Source: Nitrospiria bacterium (lineage in GTDB: Bacteria > Nitrospirota > CAKKRA01 > 9FT-COMBO-42-15). From it: DNA of 10,227 nt. The translations under genes and the position numbers were made by a program. The stretch spans positions 394 through 10,620 of the forward strand of contig CAKKST010000142.1 in the NCBI GenBank assembly GCA_919903585.1, in the 5' to 3' direction. Positions 1 to 7,515 of the stretch are shown piece by piece. Below the pieces are notes generated by a model. The model worked only from the letters and a program-made list of their open reading frames with translations. It ran no database searches and was not told the DNA's origin. How positions within the stretch are numbered: the first letter of the stretch is position 1; the number at the start of each line of letters is the position of its first letter.

Positions 1-390
1 GTTGTACATGGCAATTTATATGGGACATCAAAAAAACAGCTGTCATCAATGCTCAATAATGGGATAGATGTGATACTGGATATTGATTCTCAGGGGGCAA
101 TGCAAATCAAAAAAAACTGGAAGGCCGGCGTCTATATATACATCCTGCCTCCGTCCTTTGACGACCTAAAGACAAGGCTTATGGAGAGGAATGCTGATGC
201 AAAAGATGAGATCAAAAAACGGCTGAAAAATGCCAGAAAGGAAATTCCTTATTATAAAAGATATAATTATGTTATAATAAATGACAGGTTTGATAAGGCA
301 TTAGAGAAGTTAAAATCTATTATAATCGCAGAAAAGCTAAGAATAGAAAGGTTTAGCAAAAATCTTATAAAAGAAAAATTTGGATCTTAG
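1..390 (+). CDS. gmk: Guanylate kinase, 3' part (5' end outside window)
   Basis: Cytoplasmic enzyme that phosphorylates GMP to GDP with ATP, in purine nucleotide recycling. The reading frame is open from base 1 and gives 129 residues before the TAG stop at 388-390. The visible part starts in the GMP-binding region (VHGNLYGTSKKQL) and continues through DVILDIDSQGAMQIKK, the ILPPS segment, and the lid and C-terminal region with RLKNAREKEIPYY-like spacing (actual KNARKEIPYYKRYNYVI). All of these are hallmarks of bacterial Gmk. The P-loop (GxSGxGKS) must lie upstream of the window. The ATG at 49 is internal and is not the start. The order gmk-rpoZ-coaBC is a common bacterial housekeeping cluster, which supports the call. 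The stop codon overlaps the ribosome binding site of rpoZ, so the two are probably co-transcribed and translationally coupled. Confidence 0.96.
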   Translation, partial: VVHGNLYGTSKKQLSSMLNNGIDVILDIDSQGAMQIKKNWKAGVYIYILPPSFDDLKTRLMERNADAKDEIKKRLKNARKEIPYYKRYNYVIINDRFDKALEKLKSIIIAEKLRIERFSKNLIKEKFGS

Positions 391-394
391 GAGG
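389..394 (+). promoter_or_regulatory. Shine-Dalgarno site of rpoZ overlapping the gmk stop
   Basis: A perfect AGGAGG overlaps the gmk TAG stop and lies 7 nt before the rpoZ ATG at 402. This fixes the rpoZ start and suggests that ribosomes finishing gmk reinitiate at rpoZ. Confidence 0.85.
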
Positions 395-401
395 TTTTTT
401 T

Positions 402-755
402 ATGGATATTGTATCATTACCGGTAGAGATTGAAAAAGAGAAGCATATCAACCGTTTCAAGCTTGTTAATCTTGCAATACAGAGGACAAAGGAATTAATG
501 GAGGGTGCGCGGCCTGTGGTAATCACACGGTATATAAAGGAGACAACTATTGCAATAGAAGAGATCGTCTCCTCTGAATTTACGCTTTTAACAGGCAAAG
601 AGGCAAGAAAGGCTATTATGGAAACCGCAAGAGAGATTGGCGCAGGAGAGGAGATATTTGAAGAAGAGGATGAGGATTCTGCTGAGATAAAAAAGGATTT
701 AAGCGTCTACCGCAGTGAGGGAGAGGGCTCAGGGAGAGAACCAGAGGGCAAGTAG
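402..755 (+). CDS. rpoZ: DNA-directed RNA polymerase omega subunit
   Basis: Small subunit that wraps the C-terminal tail of beta-prime, helps RNA polymerase assembly and often forms part of the ppGpp site. The 117-residue product has the omega core: NRFKLVNLAIQRTKEL near residues 17-32, then RPVVITRYIKETTIAIEEI near 37-55, where families usually show a pattern like K-P-[VT]-x-[VA]-A-[LM]-E-E-[IL]. From about residue 80 the tail is very acidic (GEEIFEEEDEDSAE) and then Gly/Ser/Glu-rich, probably disordered. Length is somewhat above the usual 70-100 residues because of this tail. The start is set by the perfect Shine-Dalgarno just upstream. Position between gmk and coaBC is the classic context. 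Confidence 0.92.
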   Translation: MDIVSLPVEIEKEKHINRFKLVNLAIQRTKELMEGARPVVITRYIKETTIAIEEIVSSEFTLLTGKEARKAIMETAREIGAGEEIFEEEDEDSAEIKKDLSVYRSEGEGSGREPEGK

Positions 756-761
756 CGTCGT

Positions 762-1997
762 ATGCTTACAGGTAAAAGAATAATCCTCGGCATAACAGGG
801 AGTATTGCAGCCTATAAGGCCGCTGAGATTGTAAGAAGGCTAAGGTCTTTAAATGCAGAGGTATGGGTAATAATGACAAGGGGCGGCACAGAATTTATTA
901 CTCCCCTTACATTACAGACACTTTCAGGCAACACTGTTTATACAGAAACCTTTGCGCTTCAGGAAGGCTCAAAGATTACCCACATCAATCTGATTAAGGA
1001 TGCTGATCTATTACTCATCGCCCCTGCAACTGCAAATATTATAGGGAAGATTGCAGGAGGGATCGGGGATGACCTTCTGACCACAATGGCGCTTGCGGCA
1101 AGGTGCCCTGTAATTATTGCGCCTGCTATGGATAGTGACATGTATAATAATCCAATTTTGCAAAGCAATATCGCACAGCTAAAAGAGACAGGCTGCAGGT
1201 TTATAGATACTGAAGAGGGTGAGCTTGCATCAGGTCTTGTAGGTAAAGGCAGGCTGGCAAGTATAGAGGTTATCATCTCTGCTGTTATTGATCTCCTTGT
1301 TGTAAAGAAGGATATGGCAGGCGAGGTGGTATTAGTAACTGCCGGACCAACACGGGAATATCTGGATCCTGTCCGTTTTATATCAAACAGGTCATCAGGA
1401 AAGATGGGTTATGCCATTGCCGCCTCTGCAAAAGAAAGGGGCGCTGAGGTCATACTTGTATCAGGGCCGACTACACTCCAGAAACCTGCCAAATCTGAAG
1501 GCATAGAATTAATAAATGTTGTCACCGCCTCAGAGATGAGAGAAGAGGTGCTGAAAAATCTAAAGAGGGCTACCATTGTAATAATGGCTGCTGCTGTCTC
1601 TGATTACAGGCCGGCTGATATAAGTCCTGAGAAGATTAAGAAGAGCGGCAGCAATGTTAGCTTAGACCTTACTGAGACGCCTGATATATTAACCGAGATA
1701 GGAAAGGATAAGGGCAATAGAATAGTTGTAGGCTTTGCAGCAGAGACAGAAAATCTGGAAAGTAACGCAATGTTAAAACTGAAAAGAAAGAACCTTGATA
1801 TAATTGTTGCCAATGATGTGTCAGACCCTGATGCCGGCTTTGAGGTGGACACAAATGTCGTTACAATCATTGATAAGAACAATGAGGTTACTCCGCTTCC
1901 AAGGATGTCAAAGAAAGAGGTCTCTTATAGAATCCTGGATAAAATAGCCAAGATAGCTAAGATAGCTAATCTAAAGAGGACCTACAGCAGGGCATGA
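762..1997 (+). CDS. coaBC: Bifunctional phosphopantothenoylcysteine decarboxylase / phosphopantothenate-cysteine ligase
   Basis: Carries out two steps of coenzyme A synthesis: CoaB joins cysteine to 4'-phosphopantothenate, and CoaC (an FMN flavoprotein) decarboxylates the product. The 411-residue length matches the fused family. CoaC spans residues 1-180: GITGSIAAYKAAE at 10-22, the expected active-site His in THINL (H74), PAMDSDMY at 121-128 and GELASGLVGKGR at 153-164. CoaB spans residues 186-400: TAGPTREYLDPVRFISNRSSGKMG, AAAVSDYRP at 276-284, KIKK at 291-294, VGFAAETEN and a VANDVS segment near 349-354. Two CoaC positions differ from the E. coli type: Asp replaces Asn in the PAMN motif, and Ser replaces the flap Cys of LACG. 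Bacteroidota-like enzymes, as I recall them, share both changes, so the gene is probably functional. It begins 6 bp after rpoZ with only a weak, distant purine-rich site. The C-terminus contains a short tandem repeat. Confidence 0.95.
   Translation: MLTGKRIILGITGSIAAYKAAEIVRRLRSLNAEVWVIMTRGGTEFITPLTLQTLSGNTVYTETFALQEGSKITHINLIKDADLLLIAPATANIIGKIAGGIGDDLLTTMALAARCPVIIAPAMDSDMYNNPILQSNIAQLKETGCRFIDTEEGELASGLVGKGRLASIEVIISAVIDLLVVKKDMAGEVVLVTAGPTREYLDPVRFISNRSSGKMGYAIAASAKERGAEVILVSGPTTLQKPAKSEGIELINVVTASEMREEVLKNLKRATIVIMAAAVSDYRPADISPEKIKKSGSNVSLDLTETPDILTEIGKDKGNRIVVGFAAETENLESNAMLKLKRKNLDIIVANDVSDPDAGFEVDTNVVTIIDKNNEVTPLPRMSKKEVSYRILDKIAKIAKIANLKRTYSRA
1941..1967 (+). repeat. Three tandem 9-bp units near the coaBC 3' end
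   Basis: Three consecutive 9-bp units (AAAATAGCC, AAGATAGCT, AAGATAGCT) encode the repeated tripeptide K-I-A within KIAKIAKIAN. The last two units are identical and the first differs at two positions. It looks like a slippage-prone microsatellite in a tolerant C-terminal tail. Copy change by one unit keeps the frame. Confidence 0.7.
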
Positions 1998-2040
1998 GGT
2001 ATACTATTTCTTGTATCTTATTTTGTTGTAAACAATATCT

Positions 2041-2049
2041 TGTGGATAA
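2041..2049 (-). promoter_or_regulatory. DnaA box (perfect consensus)
   Basis: The plus strand reads TGTGGATAA, the exact complement of TTATCCACA. It lies at the coaBC-proximal edge of the gap and points away from the AT-rich core. Confidence 0.6.
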
Positions 2050-2203
2050 GCAATAGTAAGGGCTTTTTTACATATTTTAAATCTGTCTCAGCAGGGTATT
2101 TTTACTTAATCTATTGATTATAAAAGATTTTTATGTGCCTAAAAAATAGGCAATCCGCTGAGCAGGCTCAATTTCAGCCTTTACTAAAAGAAGGATAGAG
2201 CGG

Positions 2204-2212
2204 TTATCCACA
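2204..2212 (+). promoter_or_regulatory. DnaA box (perfect consensus)
   Basis: TTATCCACA at the far edge of the AT-rich stretch. It is followed after two G residues by the second box of the pair. Confidence 0.6.
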
Positions 2213-2214
2213 GG

Positions 2215-2223
2215 TTGTTCACA
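2215..2223 (+). promoter_or_regulatory. DnaA box (one mismatch)
   Basis: TTGTTCACA differs from the TTATNCACA consensus at one position and is in direct orientation 2 bp from the perfect box. A TTG that could be read as a start codon for the next gene falls inside this box, one reason to prefer the ATG at 2260. Confidence 0.5.
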
Positions 2224-2259
2224 TTTTCTGGGGAAAATTATATAACTACTGATATTAAA

Positions 2260-3204
2260 ATGAAAATTAAAGAATTAAACTACGGTGATCTGGTAGACAA
2301 TATACTCCTCGTTAAAGACAAGAGATTAAACATTGCAAAGAATGGCAGCCCATATTTATCTATTAAATTTGTAGATAATACAGGTGAGATTGATGCAAAA
2401 CTCTGGGATGAGGCGGACACATATAACAATGCCTTTAAAAAAAATGACTTTGTCAGGATAAAGGGGAAGGTAATAAACTATCAGGGAACAAAACAGATAC
2501 AGATAAGGCAAATAGAAAAGACACCTGACTCTGAAATTAATATTAATGACTATTTGCAGAGATCTGAGAGAGATACTGAGGATATGCTCAGGGAATTAAA
2601 GGAAAGGATTGATTCTATTGAGAATTCTCATCTGTCAAAACTATTGCATCTCTTTTATGAGGACAAGGAGTTCATTGGGTTATTCAAAAACGCCCCTGCT
2701 GCAAAGAGTAATCACCACGCCTTTCTTGGAGGTCTTCTTCAGCACACCCTTGAATTGGTAAGTCTCTGCCATGATGTGGCAAAATATTACCCAGATATTG
2801 ACCGTGACATCTTAATAGCAGGCGCCATGCTGCACGACATTGGCAAGGTTCATGAATTAAAATATTCAAGGGCCTTCGGCTATACAGATGAAGGCGGTCT
2901 AATCGGGCATATCACAATCGGGGTTGAGATGATCTCTGAGAAGGTCAGGATGATTGAGGATTTTCCAGATAAGCTTGAGATGTTGCTGAAGCACATGATA
3001 TTAAGCCATCACGGGCATTATGAATATGGTTCTCCGAAAAGGCCAAAGACGCTTGAGTCTCTCCTCTTATACTATCTGGATGAGTTGAATGCAAAGGCAG
3101 ATATGTTCCGGAAATCCCTTAATGAAAATAGGGATGAGGATGACAACTGGACGGCGTATAGCAAGATATTTGAAAGATATCTATTCAGGGGGGATATAAG
3201 ATAG
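2260..3204 (+). CDS. yhaM: YhaM-like 3'-5' exoribonuclease (OB fold + HD domain)
   Basis: Likely a cytoplasmic metal-dependent 3'-5' exonuclease acting in RNA turnover, as known for Bacillus YhaM. An N-terminal OB-fold nucleic-acid-binding domain (about residues 10-86; SIKFVDNTGEIDAKLWD, RIKGKVINYQGTKQIQI) precedes an HD phosphohydrolase domain (about 150-285). Metal-site residues are visible: H162 in LQHTLE, the H192-D193 pair in LHDIGKVHEL, H217 in GHITIG, H250-H251 in SHHGHYEYGSPKRP and D274 in YLDELNAKAD. From the ATG at 2260 the protein has 314 residues, the same length as B. subtilis YhaM. An in-frame TTG at 2215 would add 15 residues that do not resemble the family and overlaps a DnaA box, so it is rejected. 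No good Shine-Dalgarno is seen before the ATG. Another HD-type nuclease remains possible. pgsA follows after 3 bp. Confidence 0.82.
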   Translation: MKIKELNYGDLVDNILLVKDKRLNIAKNGSPYLSIKFVDNTGEIDAKLWDEADTYNNAFKKNDFVRIKGKVINYQGTKQIQIRQIEKTPDSEININDYLQRSERDTEDMLRELKERIDSIENSHLSKLLHLFYEDKEFIGLFKNAPAAKSNHHAFLGGLLQHTLELVSLCHDVAKYYPDIDRDILIAGAMLHDIGKVHELKYSRAFGYTDEGGLIGHITIGVEMISEKVRMIEDFPDKLEMLLKHMILSHHGHYEYGSPKRPKTLESLLLYYLDELNAKADMFRKSLNENRDEDDNWTAYSKIFERYLFRGDIR

Positions 3205-3207
3205 GAT

Positions 3208-3750
3208 ATGAACCTTCCTAATTTTATTACACTATGTAGAATATTAATGATCCCCTTTTTTATCAACTTCCTCGTCTATAATTATAACCTTTATGCCTTT
3301 GGCGTATTCCTGCTTGCAGGAATATCCGATGCCCTTGACGGTTTTATTGCAAGAACATCAAAGAAAAAGACGCGCCTCGGCACTATCCTTGACCCTATGG
3401 CTGACAAGCTCCTGCTCTCATCATCCTTCCTCACCATGACCATAATACAAAAAATGCCTGTATGGGTAAGTATTATCGTAATAAGCAGGGATATTATTAT
3501 CATTATAGGCGCATTAATGCTCCTCCTATTCTATGAGGGGCTTAATATATCACCATCCATATTAGGCAAGGGGACTACACTATTTCAGATTCTTTATGTA
3601 ATTCTAACCCTGTTGTTTTTAGTGCTTGAAAAGGATGTGGCTGTATTATCGCCGCTGCTCTGGATAACCATAGGCCTCACAGTGGTATCAGGCATCCAGT
3701 ATATCTATATATGGTTTAAGCTGTTGAATAGCAATGATAAACAGTCTTAG
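3208..3750 (+). CDS. pgsA: CDP-diacylglycerol-glycerol-3-phosphate 3-phosphatidyltransferase
   Basis: Integral membrane enzyme that makes phosphatidylglycerolphosphate from CDP-diacylglycerol and glycerol-3-phosphate, the committed step to phosphatidylglycerol and cardiolipin. The complete CDP-alcohol phosphatidyltransferase signature D-x2-D-G-x2-A-R-x8-G-x3-D-x3-D occupies residues 41-66, with D41, D44, G45, A48, R49, G58, D62 and D66 all present. The N-terminal MNLPNFITLCRI is typical of PgsA. Hydrophobic segments near 12-38, 68-82, 86-108, 125-141 and 147-170 fit the multi-pass family. At 180 residues it has the usual length. It starts 3 bp after the upstream stop, with a G-rich stretch (3187-3193) as a loose ribosome binding site. 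Its 3' end overlaps the convergent response-regulator gene by 4 bp. Confidence 0.93.
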   Translation: MNLPNFITLCRILMIPFFINFLVYNYNLYAFGVFLLAGISDALDGFIARTSKKKTRLGTILDPMADKLLLSSSFLTMTIIQKMPVWVSIIVISRDIIIIIGALMLLLFYEGLNISPSILGKGTTLFQILYVILTLLFLVLEKDVAVLSPLLWITIGLTVVSGIQYIYIWFKLLNSNDKQS

Positions 3751-5309
3751 AAGAATTCTGGTTTTGCAGAAGCCTCCTTAACATCAATCTCCATGCCGGC
3801 CATGCTGCTTATTCCCCTCTTTTTCTCAAATTCCCTTATAAAGACCCTTACAATCTCAGGATCAAACTGTATTCCTGAAAATTTTCTTAATTCAGATAAG
3901 GCTGTCGCATAAGGCAGGGCCTTCCTATAAGGCCTGTCAGATGTCATGGCATCAAAGGCATCGGCAACCTGCAGTATCCTTGCACCGAGGGGGATATCCT
4001 CTCCCATCTTACCATCAGGATAGCCCTTCCCGTTATAAAACTCGTGATGATAATATATAAAGGGTATTGCCTGAGAGAGGAAATTTATCGGCTGGATGAT
4101 CTGCCTGCCGATTGTTATATGAGCCTTAAACATGTTGTGTTCATTCTCTGTTAATCTTTCAGGTTTGTTCAGGGCGGAGTTATCAATGCCTATCTTTCCG
4201 ATATCGTGAAGCCTTGCCGCCTGATAGATAAGATTTACATCCTCCTTTGGAAGGCCGAGCCCCTCGGCGATTATCTTTGCATATTCAGCAACCCTCGTGG
4301 AGTGACCATTTGTATATTTATCCCTCGCCTCAATGGCAGCTACAAGACCGAGCATTGTTTCTTTGAATGTCTGCTGGAGATTATCATATAATCTTGTCGT
4401 CTCCACTGCGCCGGCAATGCTATTGCTGAATATTGCAAGTGTCTTTTTCTGGCCCTCCGTAAAAATATGGTTTTTGGTGAATGAATAGGCATTCATAATC
4501 CCTATTATCTTATTCTTTACCCTCAGTGGAATGGAGATCATGGAAAAAAGCTGATCTCCGTTGATAATAAACAGGTCGGCCTCTATATGTCCGCTATCAT
4601 ACCAAAGTATTGTCTTGGTTTCCTTAAAGAGGCTGCTTATTTTATCCTCTTCTATATTCTTGATAAAACCTTTGGACCACCTTTCATTCTTTGACTTAAA
4701 ACCTCGTATCTTTAATTCAAAAAGCCCCTTTTTATCGTTTTTAAGATAGAGGGCAATGACATCTGCATCTATCTCTTTTGATATGGCGCTTATCCCTATC
4801 TTGAATATATTATTCAGATCAGAGCCGAGGCTTATAGCCTCACTTATATGATAGAGGGAGGCGGTCTCCTTTAACTGAATACTTTCGCACCTCTTCCGAA
4901 ATTCCTTATCAGCCCTTGCAACCACATCAATAATCTTTTCAATATTAAATGGTTTAACAATATAGTCAAATGCCCCTGACCTCATTGCCTCAACCGCTGT
5001 ATCGCTTGTAGCAAGCCCTGTCAGCATAATTATAATAATGTCTTTCTTTAGTTTGTTTATCTCTTTTAATAAGGAGAGGCCGTCCATCTGCGGCATCTTG
5101 ATATCTGTTATAACAAGCTCATAATATTCTTTTTTTAATATATTCAGGGCCTCTTCGCCATCAGAGGCAGCGCTCACCGAATAGCCGAGTGATCTCAGGA
5201 TAGTTGCAAGGACATCGGTAATATTCCTCTCATCATCAACAACCAATATCTTTTTTATTCCTAATAATTCCTTACCCCTTACCAGAAATAAACTATTATT
5301 TATGGTCAT
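3747..5309 (-). CDS. Response regulator with REC, GAF and HD-GYP domains (putative c-di-GMP phosphodiesterase)
   Basis: Probably a cytoplasmic output protein of a two-component system that hydrolyses cyclic di-GMP. Numbered from the ATG at 5309 (520 residues), a receiver domain covers about 19-135, with acidic pair D25-D26, phosphoacceptor D69 (VITDIKMPQMDG), T97 and K119 (VKPF). A GAF-like domain follows at about 150-305, then an HD-GYP domain at about 318-500. Its key residues are visible: H336 (NGHSTR), H368-D369 (HDIGKIG), H397, H421-H422, the GKGYPDG loop at 427-433 and D450 (QVADAFDAMTSDRPYR). An in-frame TTG 18 bases upstream is possible, but the ATG has a GGGAG site 9 nt before it. 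The start lies inside the end of the sensor gene (14-bp overlap), so the pair is translationally coupled. Metal and GYP residues look intact, so activity is expected; the substrate is inferred from the family. Confidence 0.9.
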   Translation of the reverse strand: MTINNSLFLVRGKELLGIKKILVVDDERNITDVLATILRSLGYSVSAASDGEEALNILKKEYYELVITDIKMPQMDGLSLLKEINKLKKDIIIIMLTGLATSDTAVEAMRSGAFDYIVKPFNIEKIIDVVARADKEFRKRCESIQLKETASLYHISEAISLGSDLNNIFKIGISAISKEIDADVIALYLKNDKKGLFELKIRGFKSKNERWSKGFIKNIEEDKISSLFKETKTILWYDSGHIEADLFIINGDQLFSMISIPLRVKNKIIGIMNAYSFTKNHIFTEGQKKTLAIFSNSIAGAVETTRLYDNLQQTFKETMLGLVAAIEARDKYTNGHSTRVAEYAKIIAEGLGLPKEDVNLIYQAARLHDIGKIGIDNSALNKPERLTENEHNMFKAHITIGRQIIQPINFLSQAIPFIYYHHEFYNGKGYPDGKMGEDIPLGARILQVADAFDAMTSDRPYRKALPYATALSELRKFSGIQFDPEIVRVFIREFEKKRGISSMAGMEIDVKEASAKPEFF

Positions 5310-7497
5310 CTTTTGCCGCTCCCTCAATATCTATTATTGTCTTCTCGCCCACATATGGCTTTGTTTTATACCTCGTTATCTGACCGATCTTTCTTACTAT
5401 TGCTGCCAGCCTCTTTGATTCTTCTGAGATTATCTTTACTGATCTGAAAAAAGGATCCTCCTTTGGCATCTCAGTTATAAGAAGGTCGGCCCTCGCCATA
5501 ATTGATGTAAGCGGCTGGTTAATCTCATGCGCTGCTGCGCCTGCAAGCTCAATCATAGCTGACTCCTTCTCTAATTGTATCTTCTTCTCCTCCAGATGCT
5601 TCTTCTCAGAAATATCCCTCGCAATGCCTGAGAAGCCTATTATCTCCCCATTTTCATTTGTTACAGGTGATATTGTAAGGCTCACATCTATCAGATGACC
5701 CTTTTTATGCCTTCTTTTTGTCTCAAAATTTGATATCATCTTTCCCTTAATCACATTCTCAAAAAAGAATGGTAATTCCGATGCCCTATCCTCTGGAACC
5801 ACAGGTATCTTTTTAGCCATAGCCTCTTCCTTTGTATAGCCATATAATTCCTCAGCAGCCTTATTCCAGCTTATGACAATGCCGTCTAAATCAATGCTTG
5901 TAATCGCATCAGTGGCATTCTCCACCAGTGTCCTGTACCTCTCTTCAGATTCCTTGATACCCTCATTCAGTTTCATATTCTCAAGAAATACAGCCACCTG
6001 ATTGGCAATACCCTTTGCTATTGCAATCTCCTTTGTTGTAAAGGTATGGGGCGCCTGGGCAAAGATTATATTCATAAATCCCATGACATATCCCCTGCTC
6101 ACAAATGGCACAATAAGAACTGATTTTGCATTAAAGGCATTTATATAGTCTTTGGGGATAAGCTCGGAGTTAGCAGCATCCTCTATGATTATTGAATTTC
6201 GTGTCTTAAGTATTTTATCTGTCAGATGAAAGATTCCAGAGGTTAAGATCATCTTCTTAAAAATGGATGATAACGGCTTGGCAGTCATGCTTGTCTCTGC
6301 AGGTATAAAGGCATTTTTGCTCTCATTCCATAAATAGGTGCAGCACCAGTCGCTGTTTATAAACCATGGGATGATATTGACAATCCGTTTCAATAACTGA
6401 TCAGTGGTGGTGTGGTTGCTTATAAGCTCAGCAGTTTGCAGGAGGATTGATGAAATCTCTATCTCTTCATTCAGGGAGTCAAAGAGCTGCTTATTCTCAA
6501 TTGCCAGCGCAATCCTCTCTGCTAATATCTCTAATAGTTTAATCTCATAAGGAGAGAATGTGTATTTGAAAAGTGTATCTATATGCAGGACCCCGCTCAC
6601 CCTGTTGTTGTTTCTTAATGACGTGCACAATATAGACATTACCTGATACGAGTTTATATACTGGCTCTTAATTAGCGGCTCATCCTCTGCATAAAGCGCC
6701 AAAGATTCGCCTTTTTTAAACAGCTCTTTCATTACCTCGCCGTTTATCTTCTCATAGTACTGGTCAAGTGTCTCTTCTGGTATGTTACAAGAGGTCCTGA
6801 GTGTAATTTTATTGTCCTTATCCATAAGATATATCTCTCCGGCATTTACACCCATCACCTGCACAACCTTCTGGATAAGTGTATATAGCATGCTCTCAAG
6901 ATTCTGGCTTGTGAGTGTTGTGTCAATGATGGATTGCAATGCCTCAAGTTCTTTCTGTGTCTGGCTCTGTCTCGCATTAAGCCTTATATTATCAATGAAT
7001 GGTGATATAATTGTTGAAAAGATACTAAGGGAAACTGCATCCTCTTTTGTAAAGAGCCCTTTCTTCTTATTAATCACAAAGAGCATCCCTAATATCCCCT
7101 TTTTGCAGAACATAGGTGCGCCTATAAAGGAGTTAATCTTAATATTTTTTGGAAGGTCTCTGATTATTCGCTTGTTATTTTTTGAATTATCAACGAATAA
7201 TGGCCTTCTATTTTCTAATATCCGTGTACAGATACCACTTTTTAAAGATATATTATCTGCTACAGCCTTTGCCTGTGCGCCGGAGACAGAGAAAAACTCT
7301 AATTTTTCACCCTCTATAACGCAGACCCATGAAGTCTCAGCATTGATAAACCTGCCGATACCTTTTGCTATCACAGGAAGGATATCTTCTAAACTTTTCT
7401 TATTAGAAGAGATGCATAGGTTCTGAAGCCTCTGTAACCACATTGCAAATTTATTGCCTTCTTCTAAGGGGGCGGTATTACTCTTTCTATATTTCAC
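5296..7497 (-). CDS. Multi-GAF/PAS sensor with histidine phosphoacceptor domain but no ATPase domain
   Basis: Soluble sensor, 733 residues, no transmembrane segment or signal peptide seen. The likely order is GAF 1 (about 35-172), GAF 2 (about 198-335), GAF 3 (about 365-505), PAS (about 516-632; ESEERYRTLVENATDAI, then GFSGIARDISEKKHLEE) and a coiled linker into a HisKA dimerisation domain (about 645-711). The H box LAGAAAHEINQPLTSIMARA contains the phosphoacceptor H657. The protein then stops about 20 residues after HisKA. The N, G1, F and G2 boxes of the HATPase_c domain are missing and the next gene begins at once, so no ATPase lies downstream. It may receive phosphate from, or dimerise with, a separate kinase, or pass conformational signals to the REC-HD-GYP partner. 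The start is GTG at 7497, with an AAGG site about 9 nt upstream. GAF boundaries are estimates. Confidence 0.85.
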   Translation of the reverse strand: MKYRKSNTAPLEEGNKFAMWLQRLQNLCISSNKKSLEDILPVIAKGIGRFINAETSWVCVIEGEKLEFFSVSGAQAKAVADNISLKSGICTRILENRRPLFVDNSKNNKRIIRDLPKNIKINSFIGAPMFCKKGILGMLFVINKKKGLFTKEDAVSLSIFSTIISPFIDNIRLNARQSQTQKELEALQSIIDTTLTSQNLESMLYTLIQKVVQVMGVNAGEIYLMDKDNKITLRTSCNIPEETLDQYYEKINGEVMKELFKKGESLALYAEDEPLIKSQYINSYQVMSILCTSLRNNNRVSGVLHIDTLFKYTFSPYEIKLLEILAERIALAIENKQLFDSLNEEIEISSILLQTAELISNHTTTDQLLKRIVNIIPWFINSDWCCTYLWNESKNAFIPAETSMTAKPLSSIFKKMILTSGIFHLTDKILKTRNSIIIEDAANSELIPKDYINAFNAKSVLIVPFVSRGYVMGFMNIIFAQAPHTFTTKEIAIAKGIANQVAVFLENMKLNEGIKESEERYRTLVENATDAITSIDLDGIVISWNKAAEELYGYTKEEAMAKKIPVVPEDRASELPFFFENVIKGKMISNFETKRRHKKGHLIDVSLTISPVTNENGEIIGFSGIARDISEKKHLEEKKIQLEKESAMIELAGAAAHEINQPLTSIMARADLLITEMPKEDPFFRSVKIISEESKRLAAIVRKIGQITRYKTKPYVGEKTIIDIEGAAKDDHK

Positions 7498-7515
7498 CTG
7501 AAAATACCTTTTTTT

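Larger units (their letters stand above)
2027..2223. other. DnaA-box cluster with AT-rich core; possible oriC or DnaA-controlled region
   Basis: The gap between coaBC and the YhaM-like gene contains a perfect DnaA box (TTATCCACA, minus orientation, 2041-2049), another perfect one in plus orientation (2204-2212) and a one-mismatch box (TTGTTCACA, 2215-2223) two bases later. A weaker two-mismatch site (minus orientation, 2027-2035) sits outside the first, giving an approximately mirror-symmetric pair-and-pair layout. Between them, about 2062-2146 is strongly AT-rich with T-runs and A-runs and could be a duplex-unwinding element. No other perfect TTATCCACA was noticed in the window. The layout fits a small replication origin, but dnaA and dnaN are not here. 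A DnaA-regulated promoter or a DnaA-titration site is the alternative. Confidence 0.5.

Noticed and set aside
2215..2259. N-terminal extension of the YhaM-like protein from TTG at 2215
   Set aside because: The extra 15 residues are not like the family, the TTG lies inside a DnaA box, and the ATG at 2260 gives the exact B. subtilis YhaM length.
5310..5327. TTG start giving six more residues on the response regulator
   Set aside because: The ATG at 5309 has a well-placed GGGAG site and the added residues precede no domain element.
6782..7426. 214-residue plus-strand open frame opposite the sensor gene
   Set aside because: It is antisense to well-supported GAF-domain coding sequence and shows no family motif; its Leu/Ile/Ser-rich composition is typical of a shadow frame.
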